62,747 bases of DNA. Origin: Myxococcales bacterium. GTDB lineage: Bacteria > Myxococcota_A > UBA9042. The first letter of the stretch is position 1, and each line of letters opens with the position of its first letter. Shown in pieces: positions 18,377 to 27,624 of the stretch. The position numbers and the translations under genes were made by a program. The stretch is from positions 1 to 62,747 of the forward strand of contig CANLIC010000029.1 in assembly GCA_947491025.1 (NCBI GenBank), read 5' to 3'. The notes beneath the pieces were generated by a model, which saw nothing but the letters and a program-made list of their open reading frames with translations, was not told the origin of the DNA and searched no databases.

Positions 18377-20638
18377 TTGCCACGCCGCGATTGCCACCGA
18401 CGTCCCCCCTTCTTGGTTGCGTTCGCGCTCGCCGCGGCGGCGTCGGCCTGCTCCGTGGAGCTGCCGTCGGTCGGCGCCGGCGCCTACCTCGCGGGCGATA
18501 CCGTTGCCGGCGTTGGCTCCTGCGACGGCAGCGCCGAGCCCGACTGCGGCGCGCCGCGCGATCTGTCGAGCTGCGTCAACCAACCGAACGGCGCCGTCTG
18601 CACGGACAACGATCCGTACACCGCGCAAGACGCCTGCGCGGCCGGGATCTGCGCTGGCGTCAAGTTCGCAGATTACCTGGTCAACAGCCTCGACGACGCC
18701 GAGACCGGCAGCTGCACCGCGACCCAGTGCACCCTGCGCGACGCGATGCTGGCCGCCCTCGCCAGCCCCAAGGCGCAAGCGCCGATCATCGCCTTCGTCG
18801 TCGAGGGCACCATCGCCACCAAGGCCGAGCTGCCGACCGTGTCGCGTTCGCTGGTCATCGACGCCGGTGCGGGCGTGGCGGCCGACAAGGCCAAGCCGCG
18901 GATCACCCTCGATGGTGGCAAGGACCACCGCCTCATCACGCACAGCAATGGCGCACTCACGCTTCGCCATCTGCGCATCAGCAACGGCAAATCGACGGAG
19001 GGCGCCGCGGTTTATTGCACGCCGCTCGCCACCACAGGGCTGACCATCGAGGACTGCACGTTTGAAGGCCACAAGAGCGCGAGCTCTGGCGGCGCAGTCC
19101 GGTGCGATGCCGCCACCGCCATCCGCCGCTCCACGTTCACTGACAACCAAGTGACTGGAACCACGAATATTTCAAACGGAGGGGCGGTCGCCGTGTTCGG
19201 CGCGAGCGATATTCGCGAGTGCGACTTTCGGCGCAACAAGGCGGGCTACTTCGGGGGCGCGCTCGCCGGCTTCGATTCGTCCAAAGTCCAGATCTCCGGC
19301 AGCGCCTTCTCCGACAACGAGGCGACCAACGGCGGCGCCTTGGCATTGTACGGCGGCGGAAAGCTCTTCAACGTCACGATCGTCGGCAACGGAGGTGCGG
19401 CCTGCGCCGTGGGCGGCGGCATCTTGAGCGGCGGCAATCCGCTCGAGCTCACCCACGTGACCGCCGTTGACAATACCGCCGCCAAGGACGCCCAGGTGAA
19501 CGCTCAGTCCATGGTGCTTCGCAACACGCTGATCAGTGGCCCCGGCCCCATGTCGCAATGCGGCGGCACCCTCAAGTCCACGACCGCCACGTTCGTCAGC
19601 GACGGGAGCTGCAACGCCCAGCTGCAAGGCGACGCTGGCCTCGGCGTGCTCGGCGACCACGGCGGTCCCACGCAGACGATGGGTTTGCAGCCCGGCGCTC
19701 TGGCGATCGACGCCGGGGATGCGAGCATCTGCGGCCCTGGCACGTCATCCGAGACCGATCAACGCGGCGTCTCGCGTCCGCAGGGCGTGGCCTGTGACCT
19801 CGGCGCCTTCGAGTTCGGACCGCAGGACTGCGACCCAGGCAAGGTGGCCGTCGGCGGGCGTTGCGTTGATCCCAGCACTGCCGAGGTGCGCATCGGTGTC
19901 GAGGAGACCTCGCTCCCCCACGCGGTGCAGCTCTTCATGACGCCGCCGGGCAGCCTCCTGGTCAATGGCGGCGCTGAGACCGGTGACTTCACCGGTTGGA
20001 AGGCGATCCACGGCGGCAGCGGCTGGGGCGTCTTCGGCGGGCTCTTCGGCAAACACTGCTTCCTCGGTTCGTGGAAGATCAGCTGGCTGCTCCAGGAGGT
20101 GTCGTTGGCCGAGGCCGGCGTATCCGCGCTCGTGGTCGACAACGGCCTGGCACCGCCGGTCCTCGCTGGTCTCCTCGCCAAGTCCTTTGGCCAAGCCGGT
20201 ATCCACGGCAAGGTGGGCAAAGAGGATGAGGTGACCCTCCGCGTCGCCCCGATCGACGCGGAGGGCAAGGTGGGCCCCGACCTCGTCTTCTCCGTGCTGG
20301 AGTGCCCCTTCCACGTCCCGCTCGGGCTGCACAAGCGTGTGGCGAAGATTCCGAAAGGTACGACCAAGCTCCTCTTTGGCGTCGCGAGCATCGACACCGA
20401 GAACTGGGAGGGCCACTTCGCATCCGCCATCGACGGAATGTACCTGTCTTTGGGCGACCTGGAGGTGCGGCTGGCCAACGAAGACGATGGGTTCGGTCCC
20501 TGGCAGCCCTTCAAGGGCGCGATTAGCGACTGGAAGCTGGCACCGGGCTCGGGGACCCGTAAGGTGCGCGTCGAGTTCCGCGACGCGGCGACGGGGGCCA
20601 TGCTCGGCCAGGTAAGCGACACCATTGAGGTGCTCTGA
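18377..20638 (+). CDS. Parallel beta-helix surface lipoprotein (choice-of-anchor Q type)
   Basis: 753 residues from a TTG start; no upstream ATG fits the signal peptide, so this start is provisional. The signal peptide ends in AAASAC, with Cys25 the likely lipid site. A short Cys-containing segment follows, then from about residue 95 a right-handed beta-helix with recurring G-G-A turns (SSGGAVRCDAA, SNGGAVAVFGAS, GYFGGALAGFDSS, TNGGALALYGGG). Near residue 430 is the signature GDHGGPTQTMGLQPGALAIDAGD leading to DLGAFEFG, diagnostic of choice-of-anchor Q beta-helix proteins. The last 240 residues form a separate beta-sandwich-like domain. Likely exposed on the cell surface. Function unknown; polysaccharide binding is possible. 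Confidence 0.9.
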   Translation: MPRRDCHRRPPFLVAFALAAAASACSVELPSVGAGAYLAGDTVAGVGSCDGSAEPDCGAPRDLSSCVNQPNGAVCTDNDPYTAQDACAAGICAGVKFADYLVNSLDDAETGSCTATQCTLRDAMLAALASPKAQAPIIAFVVEGTIATKAELPTVSRSLVIDAGAGVAADKAKPRITLDGGKDHRLITHSNGALTLRHLRISNGKSTEGAAVYCTPLATTGLTIEDCTFEGHKSASSGGAVRCDAATAIRRSTFTDNQVTGTTNISNGGAVAVFGASDIRECDFRRNKAGYFGGALAGFDSSKVQISGSAFSDNEATNGGALALYGGGKLFNVTIVGNGGAACAVGGGILSGGNPLELTHVTAVDNTAAKDAQVNAQSMVLRNTLISGPGPMSQCGGTLKSTTATFVSDGSCNAQLQGDAGLGVLGDHGGPTQTMGLQPGALAIDAGDASICGPGTSSETDQRGVSRPQGVACDLGAFEFGPQDCDPGKVAVGGRCVDPSTAEVRIGVEETSLPHAVQLFMTPPGSLLVNGGAETGDFTGWKAIHGGSGWGVFGGLFGKHCFLGSWKISWLLQEVSLAEAGVSALVVDNGLAPPVLAGLLAKSFGQAGIHGKVGKEDEVTLRVAPIDAEGKVGPDLVFSVLECPFHVPLGLHKRVAKIPKGTTKLLFGVASIDTENWEGHFASAIDGMYLSLGDLEVRLANEDDGFGPWQPFKGAISDWKLAPGSGTRKVRVEFRDAATGAMLGQVSDTIEVL

Positions 20639-20912
20639 CGGCGCCAGGGCCGATCATGGGCAGCGGGTGCGAAAGGCGGAGCAGCGACTTGCGCGGACCA
20701 GGTCAGAGATAAGCCTATTGCGCTTCGGATGTTGTAGGCTCACCCGTCGACGCGCAATGGCCGAGCGCGTGGCCATGGCGGGCGCGGCGCTGAGGCCGGC
20801 CCTGGGTCCGCAGACGCCGATTTGACAGCCGCCCGGCGCCAACGGACCATCCGCCGCCGCCGCCGCCCGCCGTCACCAAGCGGTACCCGGCGCGCGGGGA
20901 GGACCAACCACG

Positions 20913-21575
20913 ATGGGGATTCTGACCGGCAACGTCGGCTACCTGCGCTTCGTCGTCATCGGCGAGCTGCCCGATGAACTCGGCGAGGCCTACGCCGACG
21001 CCCTGCAGGGCCACGCCTTCGCCGAGATCGATCCGGCGGGCGACGAGGAGCGCGCGGTCGGCTGGGTGCGCTTTGACGACCCCTTTGCCTCGGAGTGGGC
21101 ACCGGCCGAGCTCGGGGCCGCCGATGGCCGCGTGCTGCTGCGCTTGCGGGTCGACGGGCTCAAGGTGCCGGGGCTGATGCTCAAGGCCTACCAGCAGGTG
21201 GCCGAACGCAATCGGCTCCGTCAAGCCGGCCGCGACAAGCTGACCCGCGCCGAGAAGGACCAGATCAAGCTCGAGGTCAAGAAGGACCTGCGCGGCCGCT
21301 CGCTGCCCCGGATGGCGCTCCACGACGTCGTCTGGAACCTGAGCAGCGGCGAGGTCCGCCTCTTCGCGACCAGCAAGGCGGTGGCGGGCCTCTTCGTCGA
21401 GATCTTCGAGAAGACCTTCGCCGTCCAGCTCCGCATGCTGAGCCCGCTGACGGTGCTGTGGAACCGCGGCGTCAGCGATGAGGACCTTGAGAAGCTCGCG
21501 GCTACCGAGCCCGAGCGGTTCCACCTCGACGCTGGCCGTCGGCAGGGCGGCGGGCGTTCGGGAGGCGAAGGATGA
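20913..21575 (+). CDS. RdgC-like recombination-associated protein
   Basis: 220 residues. The middle and C-terminal parts follow the pattern of RdgC family proteins: a Lys-rich helix (LTRAEKDQIKLEVKKDLRGRSLP), then DVVWNLSSGEVRLFATSKAV, and FVEIFEKTFAVQLRMLSPLTVL. Escherichia coli RdgC is a ring-shaped DNA-binding protein of about 300 residues that restrains RecA; this one is shorter, as in several deltaproteobacterial relatives. Its stop overlaps the next start by 4 bp, so the two products are probably made together. The assignment rests on pattern resemblance, not on a database match. Confidence 0.7.
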   Translation: MGILTGNVGYLRFVVIGELPDELGEAYADALQGHAFAEIDPAGDEERAVGWVRFDDPFASEWAPAELGAADGRVLLRLRVDGLKVPGLMLKAYQQVAERNRLRQAGRDKLTRAEKDQIKLEVKKDLRGRSLPRMALHDVVWNLSSGEVRLFATSKAVAGLFVEIFEKTFAVQLRMLSPLTVLWNRGVSDEDLEKLAATEPERFHLDAGRRQGGGRSGGEG

Positions 21576-22087
21576 GCGATCTCCAAGCGCGCTTTGAGTC
21601 CTTTGGCCGCGAATTCCTGACCTGGCTGCTCTACCAGGCCGAGCGCGGCAGCGGCCGCATCGAGCTCGAGGGCGTCGGCCCGGTGGGAGTCGCCTTCGCA
21701 CGCCGTCTGGTGCTCGACGCCGGCGGTGTGGCGCCTGACCACGCGACCATCTCGGCGGACGCCCCCGGGGATGCCGAAGAGGCGCGCACGTCGCTGCGGC
21801 TCGGCAAGCAGGTGGCGAGCGCCCGGCTGCTGATCGAGGTCGGCGAGCGCGCGTTCGAGCTCAGCCTGCAGGCCAGCACCTTCGTCTTCACCGGCGTCAA
21901 GCTTCCGACGGTCACCGAAACCGGCGAGCATGAGCGACTGGCCGAGCGACTGCTCCTGCTCGAAGAGCTTGAGGCGATCATCGACGGTTTTTACGTACAG
22001 TTCGGGCGCCTACGGCTCGATGACGCGGCTTGGACCGAGGTGCGGCTGGCGATGCATCGCTGGGCAACCCGCGCCCAGGACGCCTAG
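21572..22087 (+). CDS. Conserved hypothetical partner of the RdgC-like protein
   Basis: 171 residues. It starts on the ATGA overlap with the RdgC-like gene. The N-terminal motif FGREFLTWLLYQAE and the helical end LLLLEELEAIIDGFYVQFGRLRL are distinctive, with beta-rich sequence between. No known family was recognised, and no signal peptide or membrane segment is present. The tight coupling implies a shared DNA-related role or a heteromeric complex with the RdgC-like protein. Confidence 0.78.
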   Translation: MSDLQARFESFGREFLTWLLYQAERGSGRIELEGVGPVGVAFARRLVLDAGGVAPDHATISADAPGDAEEARTSLRLGKQVASARLLIEVGERAFELSLQASTFVFTGVKLPTVTETGEHERLAERLLLLEELEAIIDGFYVQFGRLRLDDAAWTEVRLAMHRWATRAQDA

Positions 22088-22125
22088 GCCGTCACAGGCC
22101 GGGCACAGACTAGGGCGAAGCGCGC

Positions 22126-23556
22126 GTGCTGTTTCAGAGCCAGCTTTATCTGGTCTTGCTCTTTGTCGTCGTCTTGGCGAGCTGGGGCTTGGCCGGCCAC
22201 GCCGCGTTGCGCCTGCTCTTGCTGCTCTGCGCCTCGTGCCTCTTCTACATGTCGTGGGAGCCCTGGTTCATCGGGCTCATCCTGGCTTCGACGCTGCTCG
22301 ACTACTTCGTCGCGCTCGGGCTCGACCGCACCCCCCTAACGCGGCCTCGGCTGCGCAAGGCCCTGCTCGGCGTCTCGCTGCTCGGTAACCTCGGCCTGCT
22401 CGGCTATTTCAAGTACACGAACTTCTTCCTGCAGAGCTTCGGACAGGCCAGCACTGCGCTCGGCGTGCCGCTCGAATTTGAGACCCTCAGCATCTTGCTG
22501 CCGGTCGGCATCAGCTTCTACACCTTCCAGACGCTCTCTTACTCCATCGACGTCTACCGGCGCGAGATCCCGGCGGAGCGATCGCTGCTCAAGTTCTCGA
22601 CCTATGTGACGTTTTTTCCGCAGCTCGTCGCGGGTCCCATCGTGCGCGCGGTGGACTTTCTGCCGCAGCTGCAGCGCATGCCCGGCCTCTCGGTCGACGA
22701 CGTCAGCCAGGGCCTCTTCCGCATCGCCCGCGGCCTCGTGAAGAAGGTCTGCATCGCCGACCCGCTGGCCGTGAACCTCGTCGATCGCGCCTTCAGCCAA
22801 CCCTCGCTCTACAGCGGACCGGAGCTGATGGTCGCGCTCTACGCATACTCAATGCAGATCTACTGCGATTTCTCGGGCTACTCCGACATCGCCATCGGCT
22901 CGGCGCGGCTCATGGGCTACCGCTTGCCCGAGAACTTCGATCGCCCTTACGCAGCGACAACCGTCGCCGGCTTCTGGAGGCGGTGGCACATCACGCTCTC
23001 GGGCTGGCTGCGCGCCTACGTCTTTTTGCCGCTCGGCGGCTCACGCGGCGGCGTGTGGCGGGCCCACCGCAACACCATGATTACGCTGGTGCTGATCGGC
23101 GTCTGGCACGGTGCGAGCTGGAATTTCGTGCTCTACGGCTTCCTGCACGGCCTGGCCATCAGCGTGAACCGGATGCTGAACCGCGCCGGCAAGACGCCCA
23201 AGCACGAGCACGACCAGCCGTTCTGGTCCATCGCCTGGAAGGTGGCGCTCACGTTCCACTTCGTCGTGATCTGCCGCATCCTCTTCCGCTCCTACACCTG
23301 GGATCCCGCCGTGGCCTACGTCGAAGCGATGCTGGACGGCGGGCTCGGGCTCGGGCGCATCGGCGCCCCGGTCTGGGCCACCCTGGCCGTCGCCTATGGC
23401 ATCCACTGGACCCCACAGCGCTGGCTCGACCTCGCCAAGGGGCGTTTCGTCGCGCTGCCGGCCTGGGGTCAGGGCCTGGCGCTCGCCGGTTTGGCGGCCC
23501 TCATGGCCAAGATCGCGGAGACTGAGGTGGTTCCGTTCATTTACTTCCAGTTTTGA
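22126..23556 (+). CDS. MBOAT-family O-acyltransferase (AlgI-like)
   Basis: 476 residues from a GTG start. About a dozen hydrophobic segments indicate an integral inner-membrane protein. Family markers are SFYTFQTLSYSIDVYR, FFPQLVAGPIVR, IYCDFSGYSDIAIG, and the active-site region GVWHGASWNFVLYG with the conserved catalytic His; WRRWHITLSGWLRAYVFLPLGG is also typical. AlgI-like proteins pass an acyl group (often acetyl) across the membrane to a periplasmic partner that modifies an exopolysaccharide or cell-wall polymer. The SGNH protein encoded next is the natural partner. All core family motifs are present. Confidence 0.95.
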   Translation: MLFQSQLYLVLLFVVVLASWGLAGHAALRLLLLLCASCLFYMSWEPWFIGLILASTLLDYFVALGLDRTPLTRPRLRKALLGVSLLGNLGLLGYFKYTNFFLQSFGQASTALGVPLEFETLSILLPVGISFYTFQTLSYSIDVYRREIPAERSLLKFSTYVTFFPQLVAGPIVRAVDFLPQLQRMPGLSVDDVSQGLFRIARGLVKKVCIADPLAVNLVDRAFSQPSLYSGPELMVALYAYSMQIYCDFSGYSDIAIGSARLMGYRLPENFDRPYAATTVAGFWRRWHITLSGWLRAYVFLPLGGSRGGVWRAHRNTMITLVLIGVWHGASWNFVLYGFLHGLAISVNRMLNRAGKTPKHEHDQPFWSIAWKVALTFHFVVICRILFRSYTWDPAVAYVEAMLDGGLGLGRIGAPVWATLAVAYGIHWTPQRWLDLAKGRFVALPAWGQGLALAGLAALMAKIAETEVVPFIYFQF

Positions 23557-23642
23557 GCACGACCGGCAAAAAGGGCCGGGCACGGCGCGGTGGGCGCGGA
23601 GGGCAGGGTGGCAGCGTGAGCGAGCGGGCAGGGGAGGCGGCG

Positions 23643-25331
23643 ATGGACGCGATGGGCGCAGCGACGACGGCAGACAAGCCGACGTTGCCGACCTTTGTGC
23701 CGGCGCTGCGGCACCTCGCTGCCGTCGTCATCGTCCTCGAGCTCGCCTGGCTGCTGCCCTACGCCGTGCCCGGCCTGGACGACTTTCGCTACCTGGAGAA
23801 CCTCGACGTCGAGCCGCTGCAGCGTGCCGTGCGCTTTGAATCGCCGCGAGCGCCGGCCGATCCGATAGGCGCGATGCCCGGCGGCGAGCCTCCACCCGAC
23901 GACAACGCGCTGGCCGAGCTCGACCCGGCGCTGACCGCCAACGTGGCTGCCGAGCCGGGCCTCGAGGGCATCGCTGGCGACGAGGCGGAGCCCGCCGGCC
24001 CACCCGGCGCCGAGGTCGCTGATGGGCCCGCTGGCGCCACCGCCGCCGCGCTCGATCCTGCGGCCCAGGCCGGCGCTACCGGTCTCGCAGCCTCGCCGAC
24101 CGAAGGCAGCGCCGCCGCCCCCGCAGCCGCCAAGGCCGCGCCTGCGGAGCCCAGCGTCGCCGCCAGCGCCAACGCCGCCGGCGTCACCGACGGCCTGCGC
24201 GGCGCCGCAGCCCTCGACGTCAGCGGCGTGGCCGCACCTTCGGTCGCCATCGAGGACGTGCAGCGGCTGCGGCCCTTCTTCGAGGCCCTGCGCGGCCTGG
24301 CGCACGGCAAGCGCGCCAAGGTGCGGGTGCGGCAATATGGCGACTCTCACCTCGCCAACGACGGCCAGAGCCACGTGCTGCGCGTGCTCATGCAGCGCCG
24401 CTTCGGCGATGGCGGCCACGGTTTCGTCCTCGCCGCGTCCCGTAGCAAGTGGTACGTCCACCGCGGCGTCCGGCCCGGCGTCGACGGCGACTGGAAGGTC
24501 CGCAGCTACCTCGGCGGCGGCGACCCCGACGACGTCTACGGCTATGGCGGCGAGGCGGCCCAGTCGGGACCGGGCGCGGGCGCGCGCATCGCCACCGCCG
24601 CCAAGGGTCACGGCGCGGCCGCGACGCGTCTGCAGCTCTGGTGGCGCGGTGGCGAGGGTGGGGCCGAGCTGGCGGTCAAGCTCGACGGCGTCGCGAGCCG
24701 CGCCAAAGCCCAGGCCGGCGACGAAGTGACGCGCTGGCACGGGCTCAAGGACGGCGGCCACCGCGTCGAGGTGCGGGTGACGCGCGGCCGTCCCCGGCTC
24801 TACGGCTGGGTTCTCGAGCGCGAACGCGGCCTGGTCTGGGACTCCCTCGGCGTCGTCGGCGCCCGCGAGCGGCGCTGGCTCAACGTCGAGGCCGGGCACC
24901 TCGCGGCCCAGGTCAAAGAGCGCGACGCCGACCTGCTGATCATGCAGTACGGCAGCAACAGCCGCCTCGACAAGCTGAGCGAGGCCCGCTACGCCGCCGG
25001 CTACAAGAAGGCACTGCAGCGCCTGCGCGCCGGCCGCGACGAGCCGTGCCTGATCATCGGACCCACCGACCACGGCAAGCGCGAGCGCGGCCAGATCATC
25101 AGCGAACCACGCACCGTCGAGATCATCGAGTGGCAACGCAAGGTCGCCACTGCCGAGGGCTGCGCGTTCTTCGACCAGCGCGCGGTCATGGGCGGCGACG
25201 GCAGCATGGGCCGTTGGGTCAAGGATGGCCTCGGCTGGGCCGATTACGCGCACCTGACGCCCAAGGGCCAGTCGACGCTCGGGCGCGCGCTGTACCAGGC
25301 GCTGATGGCCGGGCTCGCCGGCAAGCCCTGA
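23643..25331 (+). CDS. SGNH-hydrolase-family acyltransferase partner of the MBOAT protein
   Basis: 562 residues from the ATG at 23643, which has a strong GGGGAGG site. A TTG at 23553 overlaps the MBOAT stop and would add 30 basic residues; that longer form is the main alternative. A membrane anchor lies at about residues 22-42 (LAAVVIVLELAWLLPYAVPG), followed by a 120-residue Ala/Pro linker. The SGNH domain has block I QYGDSHLAND with nucleophile Ser235, block III MQYGSNSRLD and block V DYAHLTPKG with Asp534 and His537. The Asn of block III is retained. It is predicted to face the periplasm and to transfer or remove acetyl groups on a surface polymer, as AlgJ/AlgX-type proteins do. The polymer is unknown. 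Confidence 0.9.
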   Translation: MDAMGAATTADKPTLPTFVPALRHLAAVVIVLELAWLLPYAVPGLDDFRYLENLDVEPLQRAVRFESPRAPADPIGAMPGGEPPPDDNALAELDPALTANVAAEPGLEGIAGDEAEPAGPPGAEVADGPAGATAAALDPAAQAGATGLAASPTEGSAAAPAAAKAAPAEPSVAASANAAGVTDGLRGAAALDVSGVAAPSVAIEDVQRLRPFFEALRGLAHGKRAKVRVRQYGDSHLANDGQSHVLRVLMQRRFGDGGHGFVLAASRSKWYVHRGVRPGVDGDWKVRSYLGGGDPDDVYGYGGEAAQSGPGAGARIATAAKGHGAAATRLQLWWRGGEGGAELAVKLDGVASRAKAQAGDEVTRWHGLKDGGHRVEVRVTRGRPRLYGWVLERERGLVWDSLGVVGARERRWLNVEAGHLAAQVKERDADLLIMQYGSNSRLDKLSEARYAAGYKKALQRLRAGRDEPCLIIGPTDHGKRERGQIISEPRTVEIIEWQRKVATAEGCAFFDQRAVMGGDGSMGRWVKDGLGWADYAHLTPKGQSTLGRALYQALMAGLAGKP

Positions 25332-25392
25332 CGCCAGGCGCCCCATCCCCCATTCGATTGACTTGTGCGGCGTTCGCGGTTCCCATACCGGC

Positions 25393-25827
25393 ATGAAACA
25401 GCCCGCCGCGACCGCCGTCCCCACAGCGCTGCGCACCGCCTTCATCATCCACTTCTGGGCCGACATCGTCTTCGCCGTGCCGCTGCTGGTCGCCCCCGAG
25501 GCCCTGCTCGGCTTGCTCGGCTGGCAGCAGGTCGATCCTTTCACCGCCCGCCTCGTCGCCGCGGCCCTCTTCGGCGTCGGCATCGAGTCGTACCGCGCCC
25601 GCGACGCCAGCGCCGACGCGTACCGCACGATGCTCGACCTGAAGGTGATCTGGTCGTTCACCGCGCTGCTCGGCGTCGCGGTCTCGCTGATGGAAGGCGC
25701 GCAGGGCCGGCCGCTCGGGGCCTGGCTCGTGCTGGTCATCTTCGCGGCGTTTCATGGACTCTGGGTCTACTGGTGGCGGCGGATGCGCGCTCCGGCATCG
25801 TCGGGCCGCGCCCAGCTCGCCGCGTAG
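25393..25827 (+). CDS. Small four-transmembrane protein
   Basis: 144 residues from the ATG at 25393. Four hydrophobic segments are visible, at about residues 15-38, 48-66, 82-100 and 110-130, with a short loop containing SYRARDASADAY and an end WVYWWRRMR that is positively charged. The pattern suggests a small inner-membrane protein, possibly DoxX- or DUF-type. No family was recognised. It follows the SGNH gene by 61 bases and may belong to the same transcript. Confidence 0.75.
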   Translation: MKQPAATAVPTALRTAFIIHFWADIVFAVPLLVAPEALLGLLGWQQVDPFTARLVAAALFGVGIESYRARDASADAYRTMLDLKVIWSFTALLGVAVSLMEGAQGRPLGAWLVLVIFAAFHGLWVYWWRRMRAPASSGRAQLAA

Positions 25828-26127
25828 CGGGTGCGTCCGCACGTCGGCGCCACGGTTGAGCCCGGAATCGCCCAAGCGATTCGACACCGGCGTTCGTAGG
25901 GCGACGCTCGGACCGTGGTCGCTGGCGCTCCGCGCCAGTCGTCGTGCTGCCGCGCAACGCCTCCCCCTTGTCCCAGCAAAACCCCTGCCCTACGCTCCCG
26001 CCGCCGCCCGACGGGCGCCCGCATCGCGTTGTGGCGCCCACCGTCGGCGCCCCTCCGCCCAGCCGCTCGGCCTAGCGCCCCGCTGCCCGCCACCTAGCCG
26101 CCCGCCGCCCTCCGAGGAGCCCCGCCG
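25828..26127. other. Intergenic stretch before the aldehyde dehydrogenase
   Basis: 300 bases with no recognised gene. The GAGGAG-type site just before 26128 serves the aldehyde dehydrogenase. Alternative frames on both strands look like composition shadows. Confidence 0.5.
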
Positions 26128-27621
26128 ATGCCCAGCACCCAGCCCCAGCTCGATCCCCGCCTGCTGGCGGCAAATCTGTCTGGTTTCCACTACATCGACG
26201 GAGCCCTGGCGCGGCCTGTGGCGGGAGGCAAGCTCGACGTCCACTTCCCCGCCACCATGGAGGTCATCGGGCAGGTGGCCGCCGGCGACGCCGCAGACAT
26301 CGCCATTGCGGTGGCAGCAGCCAAAGCCGCGCAGTCGGGCTGGGCGGCCATGCGGCCCCGCGATCGCGGCAAGCTCGTCGCTGCCTGCGGCGCCCGATTG
26401 CTGGCCCACGTCGAGGAGCTCGCGCGGCTGACGGCGCTCGAGACCGGCAAGGCGATTCGCACCGAGAGCCGGGTCGAGGCCGGCGTGGTTGCCGACGTGT
26501 TCGTCTACTACGGCGGCCTGGCCGGCGAGGTGAAGGGAGAGACCGTGCCTTTTCACCCCGACCAGATCGTCTACACCGTCAACGAGCCCATCGGCGTTGT
26601 CGGCGCGATCATCCCCTGGAACGTGCCGATGTTGCTGATGGCGCTCAAGGTGGCGCCGGCGCTGGTGGCCGGCAACGCCGTGGTCGTCAAGTCGTCGGAG
26701 TGGGCGCCTTTTGGCGTTCTGCGCATCGCTCAGCTCCTCGGCGAGCTGCTGCCCAAGGGCGTGTTCAATGTGGTCGGCGGCGATGGGCCGAGCGCCGGCG
26801 CACCGCTGGTCGAGCATGCCGACGTCGGCAAGGTCACCTTCACCGGCTCGGTGCCGACCGGCCGCTTGATCGCTCGTGCCGCGGCCGAAAAGCTGATTCC
26901 CGCCACCCTCGAGCTCGGCGGCAAGTCGCCGATGCTCGTCTACGCTGACGCGGACTTCGACGCGGTGGTCGCTGGCGCCGTGGCGTCGATGCGCTTCACG
27001 CGGCAGGGCCAATCGTGCACCGCCGCCAGCCGCATCCTGGTCGAGCGCTCACGGCTGCGCGCCTTCGTCGACGCCTTGCGGGCCCGCGTCGACCAGCTGG
27101 TCATCGGCGATCCCCTCGACGAGGCGACCGACATCGGCACCATCATCGCGCCGCGGCAGATGGCGACGGTCCAGCGCTACCTCGCGATCGGAAAGGCCAT
27201 TCCAGGCGCTGTCTGGCACGAATGCGGCCAACTGCGCACCGACGCCCGCCACGTCGACGGCCTCTATGTGCGGCCGCACATCTTCGAGGGCCTGGACAAC
27301 GACAGCCAGCTCGCCCGCGAAGAGATCTTCGGTCCGGTGACGGTGGTGATCCCCTTCGACACCCACGAAGAGGCCATCGCGATGGCCAACGACAGCGACT
27401 ACGGCCTATCGGCCACGGTCTGGACCAAGGACCTGGGCCGCGCGCTCGACGCGGTGCAGCGGCTGCAGGCCGGCTTTGTGCAAGTCAACCAGAACCTCGT
27501 GGTGCAGCCGCAGCTCTCGTACGGCGGCTGGAAGCACAGCGGCATCGGCAAGGAAGCGGATTTGGCGGCGATGACGCACCACTTCATGCGCCAAAAGACC
27601 GTCCTGCTGCGGGTCCGCTGA
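26128..27621 (+). CDS. NAD(P)-dependent aldehyde dehydrogenase
   Basis: 497 residues, the usual family length. Core motifs: AIIPWNVPMLLMALKVAPAL, FTGSVPTGRLI, the Glu of LELGGKSP (Glu262), the catalytic Cys in GQSCTAASRI (Cys297), and EEIFGPVTVVIPFD. The spacing of Glu262 to Cys297 is normal, so the enzyme should oxidise an aldehyde to the acid with NAD(P). The overall sequence is closest in feel to the betaine-aldehyde/gamma-aminobutyraldehyde group, but the substrate cannot be fixed by eye. Cytosolic. The next gene starts three bases after its stop, which suggests one transcript. Confidence 0.96.
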   Translation: MPSTQPQLDPRLLAANLSGFHYIDGALARPVAGGKLDVHFPATMEVIGQVAAGDAADIAIAVAAAKAAQSGWAAMRPRDRGKLVAACGARLLAHVEELARLTALETGKAIRTESRVEAGVVADVFVYYGGLAGEVKGETVPFHPDQIVYTVNEPIGVVGAIIPWNVPMLLMALKVAPALVAGNAVVVKSSEWAPFGVLRIAQLLGELLPKGVFNVVGGDGPSAGAPLVEHADVGKVTFTGSVPTGRLIARAAAEKLIPATLELGGKSPMLVYADADFDAVVAGAVASMRFTRQGQSCTAASRILVERSRLRAFVDALRARVDQLVIGDPLDEATDIGTIIAPRQMATVQRYLAIGKAIPGAVWHECGQLRTDARHVDGLYVRPHIFEGLDNDSQLAREEIFGPVTVVIPFDTHEEAIAMANDSDYGLSATVWTKDLGRALDAVQRLQAGFVQVNQNLVVQPQLSYGGWKHSGIGKEADLAAMTHHFMRQKTVLLRVR

Positions 27622-27624
27622 CCG

